DNA from: JAGVSZ01 sp019137045
Lineage (GTDB): Bacteria; Pseudomonadota; Gammaproteobacteria; Burkholderiales; SG8-39
Direction of reading: 5' to 3'
NCBI GenBank assembly: GCA_046347635.1
Contig: JAXMFT010000012.1
Span: 62,001-126,000 of the forward strand
Length of the DNA: 64,000 nt
The notes under the pieces were generated by a model that saw only the letters and a program-made list of their open reading frames with translations, had not been told where the DNA came from and did no database searches. Of the stretch, positions 7,369 to 15,500 are shown piece by piece. Made by a program: the position numbers and the translations under genes. How positions within the stretch are numbered: the stretch's first letter is position 1; every line of letters starts with the position of its first letter.

Positions 7369-8528
7369 TAGGACTTCGGCAGGCCGAGGACCTTCTCGGC
7401 GATGAAGCAGAGGATGAGCTGCGGGCTGACCGGCGCGAGGCGCGGGATCCAGGCCTCACGCAGGTAGCGCTCGACGTGGTACTCCTTGGCGTAGCCCATC
7501 CCGCCGTGCACGAGGATCGCCTGCTCGCACGCGCGGAAGCCGGCCTCGGCGCCGAGGTACTTGGCGGCGTTCGCCTCGGCGCCGCAGGGCTCGCCGGCGT
7601 CGTAGAGCGAGGCGGCCTTCAGCGCCATGAGGTTCGCCGCCTCGAGCTCCATCCAGCAGCGCGCGAGCGGGTGCTGGACGGCCTGGTTCTGCCCGATCGG
7701 GCGGCCGAACACGACGCGCTCGCCGGCGTACTTCGCCGCGCGCGCGAGCGCCGCGCGTCCGAGGCCGACCGCCTCGGAGGCGATCAGGATGCGCTCCGGG
7801 TTCATCCCGTGCAGGATGTACTCGAACCCGCGCCCCTCCTCGCCGATCAGGTCGGCGGCGCTCACGCGCAGGCCGTCGAAGAACACCTGGTTGGAGTCGA
7901 CGCTCTTGCGGCCCATCTTCTCGATCTCGCGCACTTCCACGAAGCGCCGGTCGAGATCGGTGTAGAAGAGCGACAGCCCGCGCGTTCCCCGCGCTTCCTC
8001 GACCGGCGTGGTGCGCGCGAGCAGCAGCACCTTGGTCGCGACCTGCGCGGTCGAGATCCAGATCTTCTGGCCGCTCACGACGTAGTGGTCGCCGTCGCGC
8101 ACCGCGCGCGTCTTGAGCTTCAGCGTGTTCAGGCCCGCGTCGGGCTCGGTGACCGCGAAGCACGCCCGGTCCCGGCCCGCGATGAGCGGCGGCAGCCAGC
8201 GCCGCTTCTGCGCCTCGTCGCCGAACACCACCACCGGGTGCAGGCCGAAGATGTTCATGTGCACCGCCGAGGCGCCCGAGAGGCCGGCGCCCGAGGCGGC
8301 GATCGTCTGCATCATCAGCGCCGCCTCGGTGATGCCGAGCCCGGCGCCGCCGTGCGCGGTCGGCATCGCGATGCCGAGCCAGCCCGCGTCCGCGAGCGCG
8401 CGGTGGAAGTCGTCGGGAAAGCCGCCCGCGCGGTCGCGCGCGAGCCAGTACTCGTCGGGGAAGCGCGCGCAGATCTTCGCGACCGCGTCGCGGATCTGCT
8501 CCTGCTCGGCGGTGAGGCTGAAGTCCAC
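7365..8528 (-). CDS. Acyl-CoA dehydrogenase
   Basis: A 387-residue flavoprotein that removes hydrogens from an acyl-CoA to give the enoyl-CoA. Typical blocks are present: N-terminal helical domain from 'VDFSLTAEQEQIRDAV', 'FAVTEPDAGLNTLKLKT', 'GQKIWISTAQVA', 'ALARAAKYAGERVVFGRPIGQNQAVQHPLA' and 'ILVHGGMGYAKEYHVERYLRE'. I choose the GTG at 8528, two bases after the stop of the CoA-transferase gene, indicating translational coupling. The stop codon abuts the IS630 remnant, but the terminus 'LGLPKSY' looks native. Together with the CoA-transferase it probably forms an activation-plus-desaturation step for an imported carboxylate. Confidence 0.9.
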   Translation of the reverse strand: MDFSLTAEQEQIRDAVAKICARFPDEYWLARDRAGGFPDDFHRALADAGWLGIAMPTAHGGAGLGITEAALMMQTIAASGAGLSGASAVHMNIFGLHPVVVFGDEAQKRRWLPPLIAGRDRACFAVTEPDAGLNTLKLKTRAVRDGDHYVVSGQKIWISTAQVATKVLLLARTTPVEEARGTRGLSLFYTDLDRRFVEVREIEKMGRKSVDSNQVFFDGLRVSAADLIGEEGRGFEYILHGMNPERILIASEAVGLGRAALARAAKYAGERVVFGRPIGQNQAVQHPLARCWMELEAANLMALKAASLYDAGEPCGAEANAAKYLGAEAGFRACEQAILVHGGMGYAKEYHVERYLREAWIPRLAPVSPQLILCFIAEKVLGLPKSY

Positions 8529-8530
8529 CG

Positions 8531-9736
8531 TCAGCGATCGCCCAGGATCGTTGCGCCCGCCGCCGCCAGCGCGTCGATCTCCGCGTCGGAGAGCCCCGCC
8601 TCGCGCAGGCACGCGCGCGAGTCCGCGCCGAGCGCGCGCGCCGGGAACGGCGCCTCCGGCACCGTCTGCGACCAGCCGCTCGGCACGCCGAGCGCGCGCA
8701 GCGGCCCCTCGGTCGGGTGCTGCTCCGCGCGCACGAAGCCGGTCGCGGCGAAGTGCGGGTCGTCGAGCAGGTCCTGCGGCGAGTTGATCGGCTGGTTCGG
8801 GATGTCGGCGCCGTCCAGGAGCGCGCGCCACTCGGCGGTGGTGCGCGTCTTCATCGTCTCGCCCACCCAGTTGTAGATCCAGTCGATGTTGCGCGCGCGC
8901 GCGGCGTGGGTGGAGAAGCGCTCGTCGCGCTCGTAGCGCGCCGGGTCGCCGAGCGCGGCGAAGAAGTTCCGCCAGTGCTTGTCGTTGTAGATGAGCACGC
9001 AGAGCCAGCCGTCCCGGGTCCGGTACGGGCGCCGGTCGCGCGAGACGAGGCGGCTGTACCCGGGCGCGCCGATCGGGGGCACGAACGTGTGCCCGCCGCT
9101 GTGGTCGCCGAGCACGAACTGGGCGACCGACTCGAACATCGGCACCTCCACCGCCTGCCCCTTGCCGGTGCGCTCGCGCGCGTACAGCGCGGCCGACACG
9201 GCGAACGCGGTGTGCAGGCCGGTCACGCGGTCGCCGACCAGCACCGGCGCGTAGCAGGGCGCGGGCTCGCCGTAGCGCTCCATCAGCCACGGGATCGAGG
9301 TCGCGCCCTGGATGAGGTCGTCGTACGCGGGCTTGTCGGCGTACGGCCCCTTCTGCGAGAAGCCGCACGCGCTCACGTAGATGATGCGCGGGTTGCGCGC
9401 CGCCACCTCCTCGTAGCCGAGCCCGAGCCGCCGCATCGCCGCCGGGCGCACGTTGGACACGAGCACGTCGGCGCGCGCCGCGAGCCGCAGCGCGGCCTCG
9501 CGCGCGGCGGGCTTCTTGAGATCGAGCACGAGGCTCCGCTTGCCGCGGTTGAGGTTGAGGTGGATGTGCCCCATGCCCGGGTGGCGCATCTCGCCGACGT
9601 GGCGCATGTTGTCCCCGTCGGGCGGCTCGAGCTTGATCACCTCCGCCCCGAGCTCGGCCAGGAGCTGGGTCGCGTACGGACCGAGCACGACCGTGGTCAG
9701 GTCGAGGACGCGGACGCCTGCGAGCGGACCGGGCAC
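8531..9736 (-). CDS. CaiB/BaiF-family (class III) CoA-transferase
   Basis: A 401-residue protein with the class III CoA-transferase layout: 'GVRVLDLTTVVLGPYATQLLAELGAEVIKLEPP', 'NRGKRSLVLDLKKP', 'DVLVSNVRPAAMRRLGL', and 'GDRVTGLHTAFAVSAAL', where the conserved aspartate forms the acyl-anhydride with the substrate. It moves CoA from a donor such as succinyl-CoA to a free acid. It lies between the Bug receptor gene and the acyl-CoA dehydrogenase on the same strand with gaps of 10 and 2 bases, so the acid taken up by the neighbouring transport system is the likely substrate. Confidence 0.92.
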   Translation of the reverse strand: MPGPLAGVRVLDLTTVVLGPYATQLLAELGAEVIKLEPPDGDNMRHVGEMRHPGMGHIHLNLNRGKRSLVLDLKKPAAREAALRLAARADVLVSNVRPAAMRRLGLGYEEVAARNPRIIYVSACGFSQKGPYADKPAYDDLIQGATSIPWLMERYGEPAPCYAPVLVGDRVTGLHTAFAVSAALYARERTGKGQAVEVPMFESVAQFVLGDHSGGHTFVPPIGAPGYSRLVSRDRRPYRTRDGWLCVLIYNDKHWRNFFAALGDPARYERDERFSTHAARARNIDWIYNWVGETMKTRTTAEWRALLDGADIPNQPINSPQDLLDDPHFAATGFVRAEQHPTEGPLRALGVPSGWSQTVPEAPFPARALGADSRACLREAGLSDAEIDALAAAGATILGDR

Positions 9737-9746
9737 GGTGGCGCGC

Positions 9747-10709
9747 TCACTCCGGCTGGATGCCGGCGTCCTTGATGAGGCGCGTCCAGAGCGCGAGCTG
9801 GTCGCCCACGTACTGCGCGAACTCCGCCGGCGACTTCGACGGCCACACCTCGAAGCCGATGTTGGCGAGCTTCTCCTGCACCTCTTTCTCGGCGAGCACG
9901 GCGAGCACCTCCGCGTTCACCTTGTCGACGATCGGCCGCGGCAGGCCCGCGGGCCCGAAGATGCCGTTCCACGACGTCAGGTCGAACCCGGGGACCGCCT
10001 GCGCGACCGGCGGCACGCCCGGCAGGATCTTCGTGCCGCGCGCCGGGGTGACCGCGAGCGTCTTCACCTTGCCGCTCTTCAGCGTCGTCAGGCCGGAACC
10101 GAGGTCGACCACGTACATCTCGAGCTGCCCGCCGACGAGGTCGGTGAGCGCCTGCGGGCTCGACTTGTAGGGCACGCCGACGATGTCCACCTTCGCCTGG
10201 CGCTTGATCGTCTCCGAGGCGACGAGCGAGGTGCTGTTCGGCGTGGCGTACGAGATCTTGCCCGGGTGCGCGCGCGCGTAGTCGAGGAGCTCCTTCGTGC
10301 TCGACACCGGCAGCTTCGGGTTGACCGCGAGCGCGAACGGCAGCTCGCCCACGCGCACGATCGGCGTGAAATCCTTGATCGGGTCGTAGCGCAGCGTCTT
10401 GAAGAGGCTCGGGTTGGCGGAGAACGGGGTGTTGGTCGCCATGAACAGCGTGTAGCCGTCGGGCTTCGCCTTCGCCACGTACTCGGCGCCGATCTGCGCG
10501 CTCGCGCCCGCCTTGTTGTCGACCAGCACCTGCTGCTTGAGCCGCTCGGCGAGCTTGTGCCCGACGATGCGCGCGACGCCGTCGGTGCCGCTGCCGGCGG
10601 CGAACGGCACCACCAGCGTGATCGGCTTCGACGGGTAGTCCTGCGCCAGCGCGGGGGCGGCGGCGAGCGCGAGCGCCAGCGCGAGTACGGTCCACTTCCT
10701 GGAATTCAT
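9747..10709 (-). CDS. Tripartite tricarboxylate transporter substrate-binding (Bug) protein
   Basis: A 320-residue periplasmic binding protein with a signal peptide (about residues 1-22, ending AAAPALAQ) and the Bug fold: 'YPSKPITLVVPFAAGSGTDGVARI', 'NKAGASAQIGAEYVAKAKPDGYTL', 'GKISYATPNSTS', 'VPYKSSPQALTDLVGGQ', 'GIFGPAGLPRPIVDKVNAE'. Members capture carboxylates, often without membrane components encoded next to them, as here (no TctA/TctB in the window). GGGAGGAG precedes the ATG, which overlaps the cupin stop codon in an ATGA arrangement. Large Bug families are typical of Burkholderiales. Confidence 0.93.
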   Translation of the reverse strand: MNSRKWTVLALALALAAAPALAQDYPSKPITLVVPFAAGSGTDGVARIVGHKLAERLKQQVLVDNKAGASAQIGAEYVAKAKPDGYTLFMATNTPFSANPSLFKTLRYDPIKDFTPIVRVGELPFALAVNPKLPVSSTKELLDYARAHPGKISYATPNSTSLVASETIKRQAKVDIVGVPYKSSPQALTDLVGGQLEMYVVDLGSGLTTLKSGKVKTLAVTPARGTKILPGVPPVAQAVPGFDLTSWNGIFGPAGLPRPIVDKVNAEVLAVLAEKEVQEKLANIGFEVWPSKSPAEFAQYVGDQLALWTRLIKDAGIQPE

Positions 10710-11083
10710 TTCATCTCCTCCCTGCGCACCACGTTCTTCGGGTCCTCGCCATAGGGCGGGGTGTAGATCACCAGCACCTTCGCCGGGGTCGCGCTCGTCA
10801 CGGTGAAGACGTGCATCTCGTCGGGCGGAAAGTAGCACGCGTCGCCCGGCCCGAGCTCGCAGCGCTCGCCGCCCACCTCGGCCACCGCGGTGCCCTCGAG
10901 CATGTAGCACACCTGCTCGATGCCCGGGTGGGCGTGCGGAGCCGCGCCGTGGCCGCGCTCGATGGTGCCGTGCACGACCTCGACGCGCTGCGCGTGGACC
11001 AGGCGCCGGTTGGTCGTGCCGGTGTGGTTGGCCGGATGGTAGCCGGGCACCTCGGCACCGCGGACGAAGTAGCGGCTCGCCAT
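10706..11083 (-). CDS. Cupin-domain protein of the catabolic operon
   Basis: A 125-residue single cupin with both motifs: 'ERGHGAAPHAHPGIEQVCYMLEGTAVAEV' (H-x-H...E) and 'LGPGDACYFPPDEMHVFTV' (final H). The metal ligands are intact. It probably acts on, or binds, an intermediate of the pathway encoded around it. Its stop overlaps the start of the Bug receptor gene by four bases, and the FAH-family gene ends 10 bases upstream of its start. Confidence 0.85.
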   Translation of the reverse strand: MASRYFVRGAEVPGYHPANHTGTTNRRLVHAQRVEVVHGTIERGHGAAPHAHPGIEQVCYMLEGTAVAEVGGERCELGPGDACYFPPDEMHVFTVTSATPAKVLVIYTPPYGEDPKNVVRREEMK

Positions 11084-11093
11084 GTTCGAACTC

Positions 11094-11900
11094 CTACTTG
11101 AAGGTGATCGCCAGCCCCGGCAGCGGGATGCCGGAGAGCGTCGTGCTCCAGGTCTCGCCGGGCGCGACGTCGAGCGCGGCGGTGAGCGTGCCGGTCGTCA
11201 CCACGTCGCCCGCCGCGACCGGGGGAAACTCCGGCAGCTGCGCGAGCACCTCGACGAGGTGCGCCATGGCGAGGAGCGGCGAGCCGAGGACGTTCGCCCC
11301 GGTGCCTGCGGCGACGCCCGCGCCGCCCCGGTGGAGCGCGAGGCGGAATGCCTGCAGGCGGCGCGCGCAGTCGGGGATCGCTGCGACCGGCACCGGCTCG
11401 CCGACGTAGAGCGCGCCGTGCAGACCGTTCACGGCGATGGTGTCGGCGACCTGGAACTTCCAGCCGGGGAAGGGGCTCTGCACGACCTCGAAGCCGTGCG
11501 CGATCCAGTCGATGCAGTCGAGCAGCGCGGCCTCGTTCGCGTGCCGCGGCGGCGCAGTCCGGAAGTGCAGCACGATCTCGGGCTCGATCTTCGGCGCGGC
11601 GAGTCCCGCGAGCGGGGCGGTCGCGCGCCCGCCGCGCGGGCGGAAGAGCGTGGTGTCGTACACGAAGCCCCAGATCGGCTCGCGCACGCCGTACTCGTCC
11701 CACAGCGCGCGGTTGGTGAAGCCGATCTTGCGGCCGACCGGCTGCTCGCCGCGCGCGAGCCGGGCCGCGTGCACGCGCGCCGCGACCGCGTACGCGCGCG
11801 CGGCGTCGAACGCGGGGTCGCGCGCGCTGAACGGCGCGATCGTCTGCGCGCTGCCGAGCGCCCCGATCAGCTCGGCGGCGAAGCCCTCGACGTTCTCCAT
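11094..11900 (-). CDS. FAH-family 2-keto-4-pentenoate hydratase-like enzyme
   Basis: A 268-residue member of the fumarylacetoacetate-hydrolase/hydratase superfamily. 'GRKIGFTNRALWDEYGV', 'KIEPEIVLHF' (metal-binding E-x-E), 'DCIDWIAHGFEVVQSPFPGWKF' and 'SPLLAMAHLVE' follow 2-oxopent-4-enoate hydratase/4-oxalocrotonate decarboxylase enzymes of meta-cleavage routes. It is the first gene of the five-gene minus-strand operon, suggesting breakdown of a ring-cleavage product or unsaturated dicarboxylate. The exact substrate cannot be inferred. Confidence 0.85.
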   Translation of the reverse strand: MENVEGFAAELIGALGSAQTIAPFSARDPAFDAARAYAVAARVHAARLARGEQPVGRKIGFTNRALWDEYGVREPIWGFVYDTTLFRPRGGRATAPLAGLAAPKIEPEIVLHFRTAPPRHANEAALLDCIDWIAHGFEVVQSPFPGWKFQVADTIAVNGLHGALYVGEPVPVAAIPDCARRLQAFRLALHRGGAGVAAGTGANVLGSPLLAMAHLVEVLAQLPEFPPVAAGDVVTTGTLTAALDVAPGETWSTTLSGIPLPGLAITFK

Positions 11901-11918
11901 CGCGCCTCCCCCGCGCCC

Positions 11919-12446
11919 CTAGTGCCGCATCCAGGCCTGGAGGCCGTTCGCGCGGTAACGCGCCATGTCGAGGCGCTCGATCGCCGCCGGCCCGGCCGGG
12001 CAGGCGCCGGGCAGCTCCGCGCGCGGCAGCTCGACGACGATGAACGCGCTCACTTCGTAGCCGCGCGCGACCGCGCCGTCGTGGCACACCAGCAGGAGCG
12101 CGCCGCGCGGCCGCCGCGGCGTCACGCTGAAGAGGGTTGCATCGTCGGCGAGGATCGAGCCGGCCGCGGCGTAGCGACCGTCCTTGCGCGTCATGTACAG
12201 GTGCACCGGGCGCAGGCCGTCCTGCGCGCGATCGTGTTCCTGCCACAGCGCGACGTCGGGCAGGCTGTCGGCGTTGAAGTCGTCCACGAGGCGCGCCACC
12301 GGGTCGTCGAGCGAGCGCGCCTTGCCCTCGAGCGTGCGCGTCGCGAGAAAGTGCTCGAGCGGCTCGCCCACGTCCTTCTGCGCGGCCGCGGGCAGGGCGA
12401 GGAGCAGCGTTGCCGCGACGAGGGCGGCGCGCGGGGCCCCGGTCAT
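11919..12446 (-). CDS. Secreted hypothetical protein
   Basis: A 175-residue protein with a clear signal peptide (about residues 1-22, ending LPAAAQ). The mature part contains 'LVDDFNADSLPDVALW', which resembles a single FG-GAP/calcium-loop element, and a cysteine pair ('LLVCHDG', 'LPGACPAG') that could form a disulfide. No family recognised. It starts 100 bases downstream of fbp on the same strand, and the bases at its start codon repeat the 3' end of fbp. Confidence 0.6.
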   Translation of the reverse strand: MTGAPRAALVAATLLLALPAAAQKDVGEPLEHFLATRTLEGKARSLDDPVARLVDDFNADSLPDVALWQEHDRAQDGLRPVHLYMTRKDGRYAAAGSILADDATLFSVTPRRPRGALLLVCHDGAVARGYEVSAFIVVELPRAELPGACPAGPAAIERLDMARYRANGLQAWMRH

Positions 12447-12467
12447 GCGTGATACCGCGTCACCCGC
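12442..12467. repeat. Diverged copy of the fbp 3' end
   Basis: These 26 bases match 12546-12571, the last codons of fbp, at 22 of 26 positions; the four differences are two GC/CG swaps. The copy lies over the start codon of the next gene. A local duplication is the simplest explanation. Confidence 0.55.
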
Positions 12468-12546
12468 CCCGCCTCGGCCATGGGACGAAGCACCCCGCAG
12501 GCACCCGCTCGGCGCGCTGCGCTGCCGGCCTCCACCCGGCGTCCCG

Positions 12547-13536
12547 TCATCGGTGATACGCCGTCACCCGCTCGACTTCGTTCTTCGATCCGAGGACCAC
12601 GCCGATGCGCTGGTGCAGGGCGGTCGGCTGCACGTCGAGGATGCGGGTGCGCCCGTTCGTGGCCGCGCCGCCGCACTGCTCCACGATCAGCGCCATCGGG
12701 TTCGCCTCGTACATGAGCCGCAGCCGCCCCTCCTTGTGCTTGGCGTCGCGCGGGTACATGAAGATGCCGCCGCGGGAGAGGATGCGGTAGACGTCGGCGA
12801 CCATCGAGGCGACCCAGCGCATGTTGAAGTCCTTCTCGCGCGGGCCGGTCTTGCCCGCCAGGCACTCGTCGATGTAGCGCTTCACCGGCGGCTCCCAGTT
12901 GCGCATGTTCGACACGTTGATCGCGAACTCGGCGGTGTCCGCGGGCACCTCGATCGGCTCGCGCGTGAGGAAGAACGTGCCGAGGTCGCGGTCGAGCGTG
13001 AACGCGGCGGTGCCGTGGCCGACGGTGAGGACGAGCATGGTCGAGGGTCCGTACACCGCGAAACCGGCGGCGACCTGGTTGCGCCCGGGCTGCAGGAACG
13101 CCTGCTCGTCCGGCTCGCGCCCCTCGGGACACGGCAGCACCGAGAAGATCGTGCCGATGGACACGTTGACGTCGATGTTGGACGAGCCGTCGAGCGGGTC
13201 CATCAGCAGGAGGTACTTGCCGCGCGGGTACTCGCTCGGGATGATGAACGGGCGCTCCAGCTCCTCGGACACCATCGCCGCGAGCTGGCCGCCCCAGAGG
13301 TTGGCCTCGACCAGGACCTCGTTCGCGACCACGTCGAGCTTCTTCTGCGCCTCGCCCTGCACGTTCTCGGTGCCGGCCGAACCGAGCATGTCCGCGAGCG
13401 CGCCCTGGGTGACCGAGTGCCCGATGCGCTTGACCGCGCGCGCGATCACCTCGATCAGGAGGCGGAGCTCCGGCGGGACGTTGCCGTGCTTGCGTTGCTG
13501 CTCGATCAGGTACTGGGTGATGGTGGCGCGGCGCAT
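12547..13536 (-). CDS. fbp: Class I fructose-1,6-bisphosphatase
   Basis: A 329-residue cytosolic enzyme converting fructose 1,6-bisphosphate to fructose 6-phosphate, the committed gluconeogenic and Calvin-cycle step. The metal-binding signature 'LLMDPLDGSSNID' is intact, as are 'EELERPFIIP', 'GFAVYGPSTMLVLTVG' and 'GGIFMYPRD'. Full length for the family. It precedes the secreted unknown gene and follows the HPF-like gene on the same strand; it may supply hexose phosphate for the storage-glucan genes at 22-36 kb. Confidence 0.97.
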   Translation of the reverse strand: MRRATITQYLIEQQRKHGNVPPELRLLIEVIARAVKRIGHSVTQGALADMLGSAGTENVQGEAQKKLDVVANEVLVEANLWGGQLAAMVSEELERPFIIPSEYPRGKYLLLMDPLDGSSNIDVNVSIGTIFSVLPCPEGREPDEQAFLQPGRNQVAAGFAVYGPSTMLVLTVGHGTAAFTLDRDLGTFFLTREPIEVPADTAEFAINVSNMRNWEPPVKRYIDECLAGKTGPREKDFNMRWVASMVADVYRILSRGGIFMYPRDAKHKEGRLRLMYEANPMALIVEQCGGAATNGRTRILDVQPTALHQRIGVVLGSKNEVERVTAYHR

Positions 13537-13623
13537 GGCACGTCCTTCACTGCGGACCGGCGGGGATTATCCGTCCGATCGCGGGCCGGCGCACGGCGCC
13601 GCCGCGCCGTCGCGCGCGCGCCG

Positions 13624-13983
13624 TCACTCGCCCTCGCCCGGCGCCGGAGGCGGCGCCGCGCGCGCCTTCACCTCGCCGCGCTGCACCTGGGCATGCTCTT
13701 CGAGCTGCCGGCGCACCGCGTCGAACGCCTCGCGCAGCGCCACGTACACGTCCTCGTGGTGGTCGCGGTTCGCGACGATCTCCCGCCCCGGCACGCGCAC
13801 GTCGATGCGCACCACGTAGTGCTTGCCCTGGTGCTTGTGCCGGTGCTGCGCCTCGATCGCCACCCGGCAGTTCATCATGCGCGGGTGGAACGCCTGGAGC
13901 CGCGCCGCCTTCTCGCGCACCCGGGTCTCGAGCGCCTCGGACTGCGCAACGTCGTGGAAGTCGATCTGGAGCGGGACTTGCAT
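13624..13983 (-). CDS. Ribosome hibernation-promoting factor-like protein (HPF/YfiA fold)
   Basis: A 119-residue protein beginning 'MQVPLQIDFHDVAQSEALETRVREKAARLQAF', with 'HYVVRIDVRVPGREIVANRDH' and 'DVYVALREAFDAVRRQLEEHAQ', matching the beta-alpha-beta-beta-beta-alpha domain of short HPF/RaiA factors, which bind the 30S decoding centre in stationary phase. A proline/alanine-rich tail follows. The start is set by homology; a weak GAGAG lies upstream. It could be a distinct HPF-fold subgroup with another RNA target. Confidence 0.8.
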   Translation of the reverse strand: MQVPLQIDFHDVAQSEALETRVREKAARLQAFHPRMMNCRVAIEAQHRHKHQGKHYVVRIDVRVPGREIVANRDHHEDVYVALREAFDAVRRQLEEHAQVQRGEVKARAAPPPAPGEGE

Positions 13984-14027
13984 GATGCTCTCGCTTGAAT
14001 GAGTGGAACGGCCACCTCGATCCCACC

Positions 14028-15122
14028 TTACTGCCCGGGCATCCGCCGGGGTTTGACTGAAGTCAAACCGGCGGGCGCGGGCGCGAGCGCCTGCGCGGGC
14101 TCGACGGCGCACGCCGCCGCGCCGCCCATGGCCGCCGCGAGCTCCGCGCGCAGCGCGTCTGCGCGCTCCGCGTAGCGGGGCGAGAAGTGGAACGGCGTCA
14201 CGCTGCGCGCGCCCGCGGCGCGCGCGATCGTCCCGGCCTGGTGCGCGGTGAGGTGCTGCTTGCGGGCCGCGTGCGCGACGTCCTGCTGCAGGAACACGCT
14301 CTCGATGAACAGCAGGTCGGCGTCCCGCGCCAGCGCGACGATGCGCGCGACGTTCGCGGCGTGGAACGCGACGTCGGTCACGTAGCAGAGCTTGCGGCCG
14401 CGCGCGAACTCGAGCGCGTGCTTCAGCTCGCCGAACGCGAGCACGCGCTCGTGCGCGCCTCCGCCTCCGCGCCACCGCGCGCGCACCGGCTGCTCGTCGC
14501 GCGCGCCCGCGAGCGCCGCGGCCTTGAGCTCGCCCACCCACGGCCCCGCCTCCAGGCCCATCTCGGCGAGCCGGTTCTTCCGCACGCTGACGTGCGCCTT
14601 CTCCTCCAGCGCGAAGCCGAGGCAGGGCGTGCGATGGTCGAGGAGCGCGCAGCGCACGCGCAACGACGCCTCGTCGAGGAGGACCCCGTCCTCGCTGCGC
14701 CCGTCCGGCAGCGGCTCGCGCGCGAAGCCGGTCCGGGTGCGGAAGCGCGCCGCGCGCGTGGCGCCCGCATCGTCGATCTCCGTCGCGTCGAGCACCAGTT
14801 CGACGTCGTAGCGGTCCACGCGGTCCCAGGTGTAGGCCGCGAGCCGGCGCTCGACCTGGTCGACGAAGCCCGGCGGCCCGTACAGGCGGATGCCCGCGTG
14901 CCGCCCGACGCAGACGCGCACGAGCCGGTCGAAGCCGATGAAGTGGTCCATGTGGGTGTGCGACACGAACGCGTGCGTGAGCCGCAGCAGCTTGCGCGGC
15001 GGGAGCGCGGCGTTGTCGCCGAGGTCGAAGAGCAGCGCGCGGCGCTCGAAGCTGAAATCGACGTACACGCCCGGGTCGCCGAACGGGTCGTTGACGAGGC
15101 GGGCGTCGAAGGCGGCGCGCAT
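14028..15122 (-). CDS. Metallo-beta-lactamase-fold hydrolase, RNase Z-like
   Basis: A 364-residue protein with the zinc-binding motif HTHMDH at residues 55-60, 'FVSHTHMDHFIGFDRLVR', 'KLCYVTDVAFH' and 'LFIESVFLQQD', and a C-terminal 'HLTAHQAGTIARAAGARSVTPFHFSPRY', the histidine-containing blocks of tRNase Z-type enzymes. Length exceeds typical RNase Z by about 50 residues. It would cleave tRNA 3' trailers or another phosphodiester. The last codons contain a near-perfect inverted repeat (14043-14074). Confidence 0.8.
   Translation of the reverse strand: MRAAFDARLVNDPFGDPGVYVDFSFERRALLFDLGDNAALPPRKLLRLTHAFVSHTHMDHFIGFDRLVRVCVGRHAGIRLYGPPGFVDQVERRLAAYTWDRVDRYDVELVLDATEIDDAGATRAARFRTRTGFAREPLPDGRSEDGVLLDEASLRVRCALLDHRTPCLGFALEEKAHVSVRKNRLAEMGLEAGPWVGELKAAALAGARDEQPVRARWRGGGGAHERVLAFGELKHALEFARGRKLCYVTDVAFHAANVARIVALARDADLLFIESVFLQQDVAHAARKQHLTAHQAGTIARAAGARSVTPFHFSPRYAERADALRAELAAAMGGAAACAVEPAQALAPAPAGLTSVKPRRMPGQ
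14043..14074. other. Strong inverted repeat at the 3' end of the RNase Z-like gene
   Basis: GGTTTGACT (14050-14058) and AGTCAAACC (14061-14069) are perfect complements around a two-base GA centre, extended by CCGCC and GGCGG after a short bulge. It lies inside coding sequence but 60 bases upstream of the HPF-like gene and has no T-tract, so it may be an operator, an RNA hairpin or an attenuator. Confidence 0.5.
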
Positions 15123-15157
15123 CGGGACGGGGGCGGGAAGCGAACGGCGTACGGGTC

Positions 15158-15163
15158 TATTAT
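15158..15163 (+). promoter_or_regulatory. Candidate -10 box, leaderless start
   Basis: TATTAT lies so that transcription would begin at or next to the ATG at 15170. No ribosome-binding site precedes that ATG. The -35 region is poor. Confidence 0.4.
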
Positions 15164-15169
15164 GGGCCC

Positions 15170-15427
15170 ATGCGCATCGCGGTCGAGTGCTATGCCGGAT
15201 ACCGGGACGAACAGGAGCCGCGCGCGTTCACGCTCGGGGCGCGCCGCTTCGAGGTGCGCGAGCTCGTCGACCGCTGGCTGCACCCCGCGCACCGCTACTT
15301 CAAGGTGCGCGTCGACGACGGGCGCCTCTTCATCCTGCGCCACGACGCCGGCTCGGGCGAGTGGGAGCTCGCCGGGCTCGTCGGCCGCGCGCCGCACGGG
15401 GCGGGCGGTGGCGTGACGCTGCACTGA
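15170..15427 (+). CDS. Small conserved-looking hypothetical protein
   Basis: An 85-residue protein with the pattern 'MRIAVECYAGYRDEQEPRAFTLG', 'FEVRELVDRWLHPAHRYFKVRVDDGRLFILRHD', 'GEWELAGLVG', resembling small uncharacterised proteins (DUF6504-like) found next to unrelated genes in many bacteria. The fold looks beta-rich and compact; no catalytic residues stand out. It is divergent from the RNase Z-like gene and probably translated from a leaderless message. Confidence 0.65.
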   Translation: MRIAVECYAGYRDEQEPRAFTLGARRFEVRELVDRWLHPAHRYFKVRVDDGRLFILRHDAGSGEWELAGLVGRAPHGAGGGVTLH

Positions 15428-15500
15428 CTGCGCGCGGCGCGGCGGGCGGGCGAAGGAGCGGGCGGAGACCCCCGACGCCAGGTTGCACGCCCTGCGGCGT

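Noticed and set aside
13547..14026. A 159-residue minus-strand frame overlapping the HPF-like gene
   Set aside because: It is a different frame over the same DNA; only the frame giving MQVPLQIDFHD shows family conservation.
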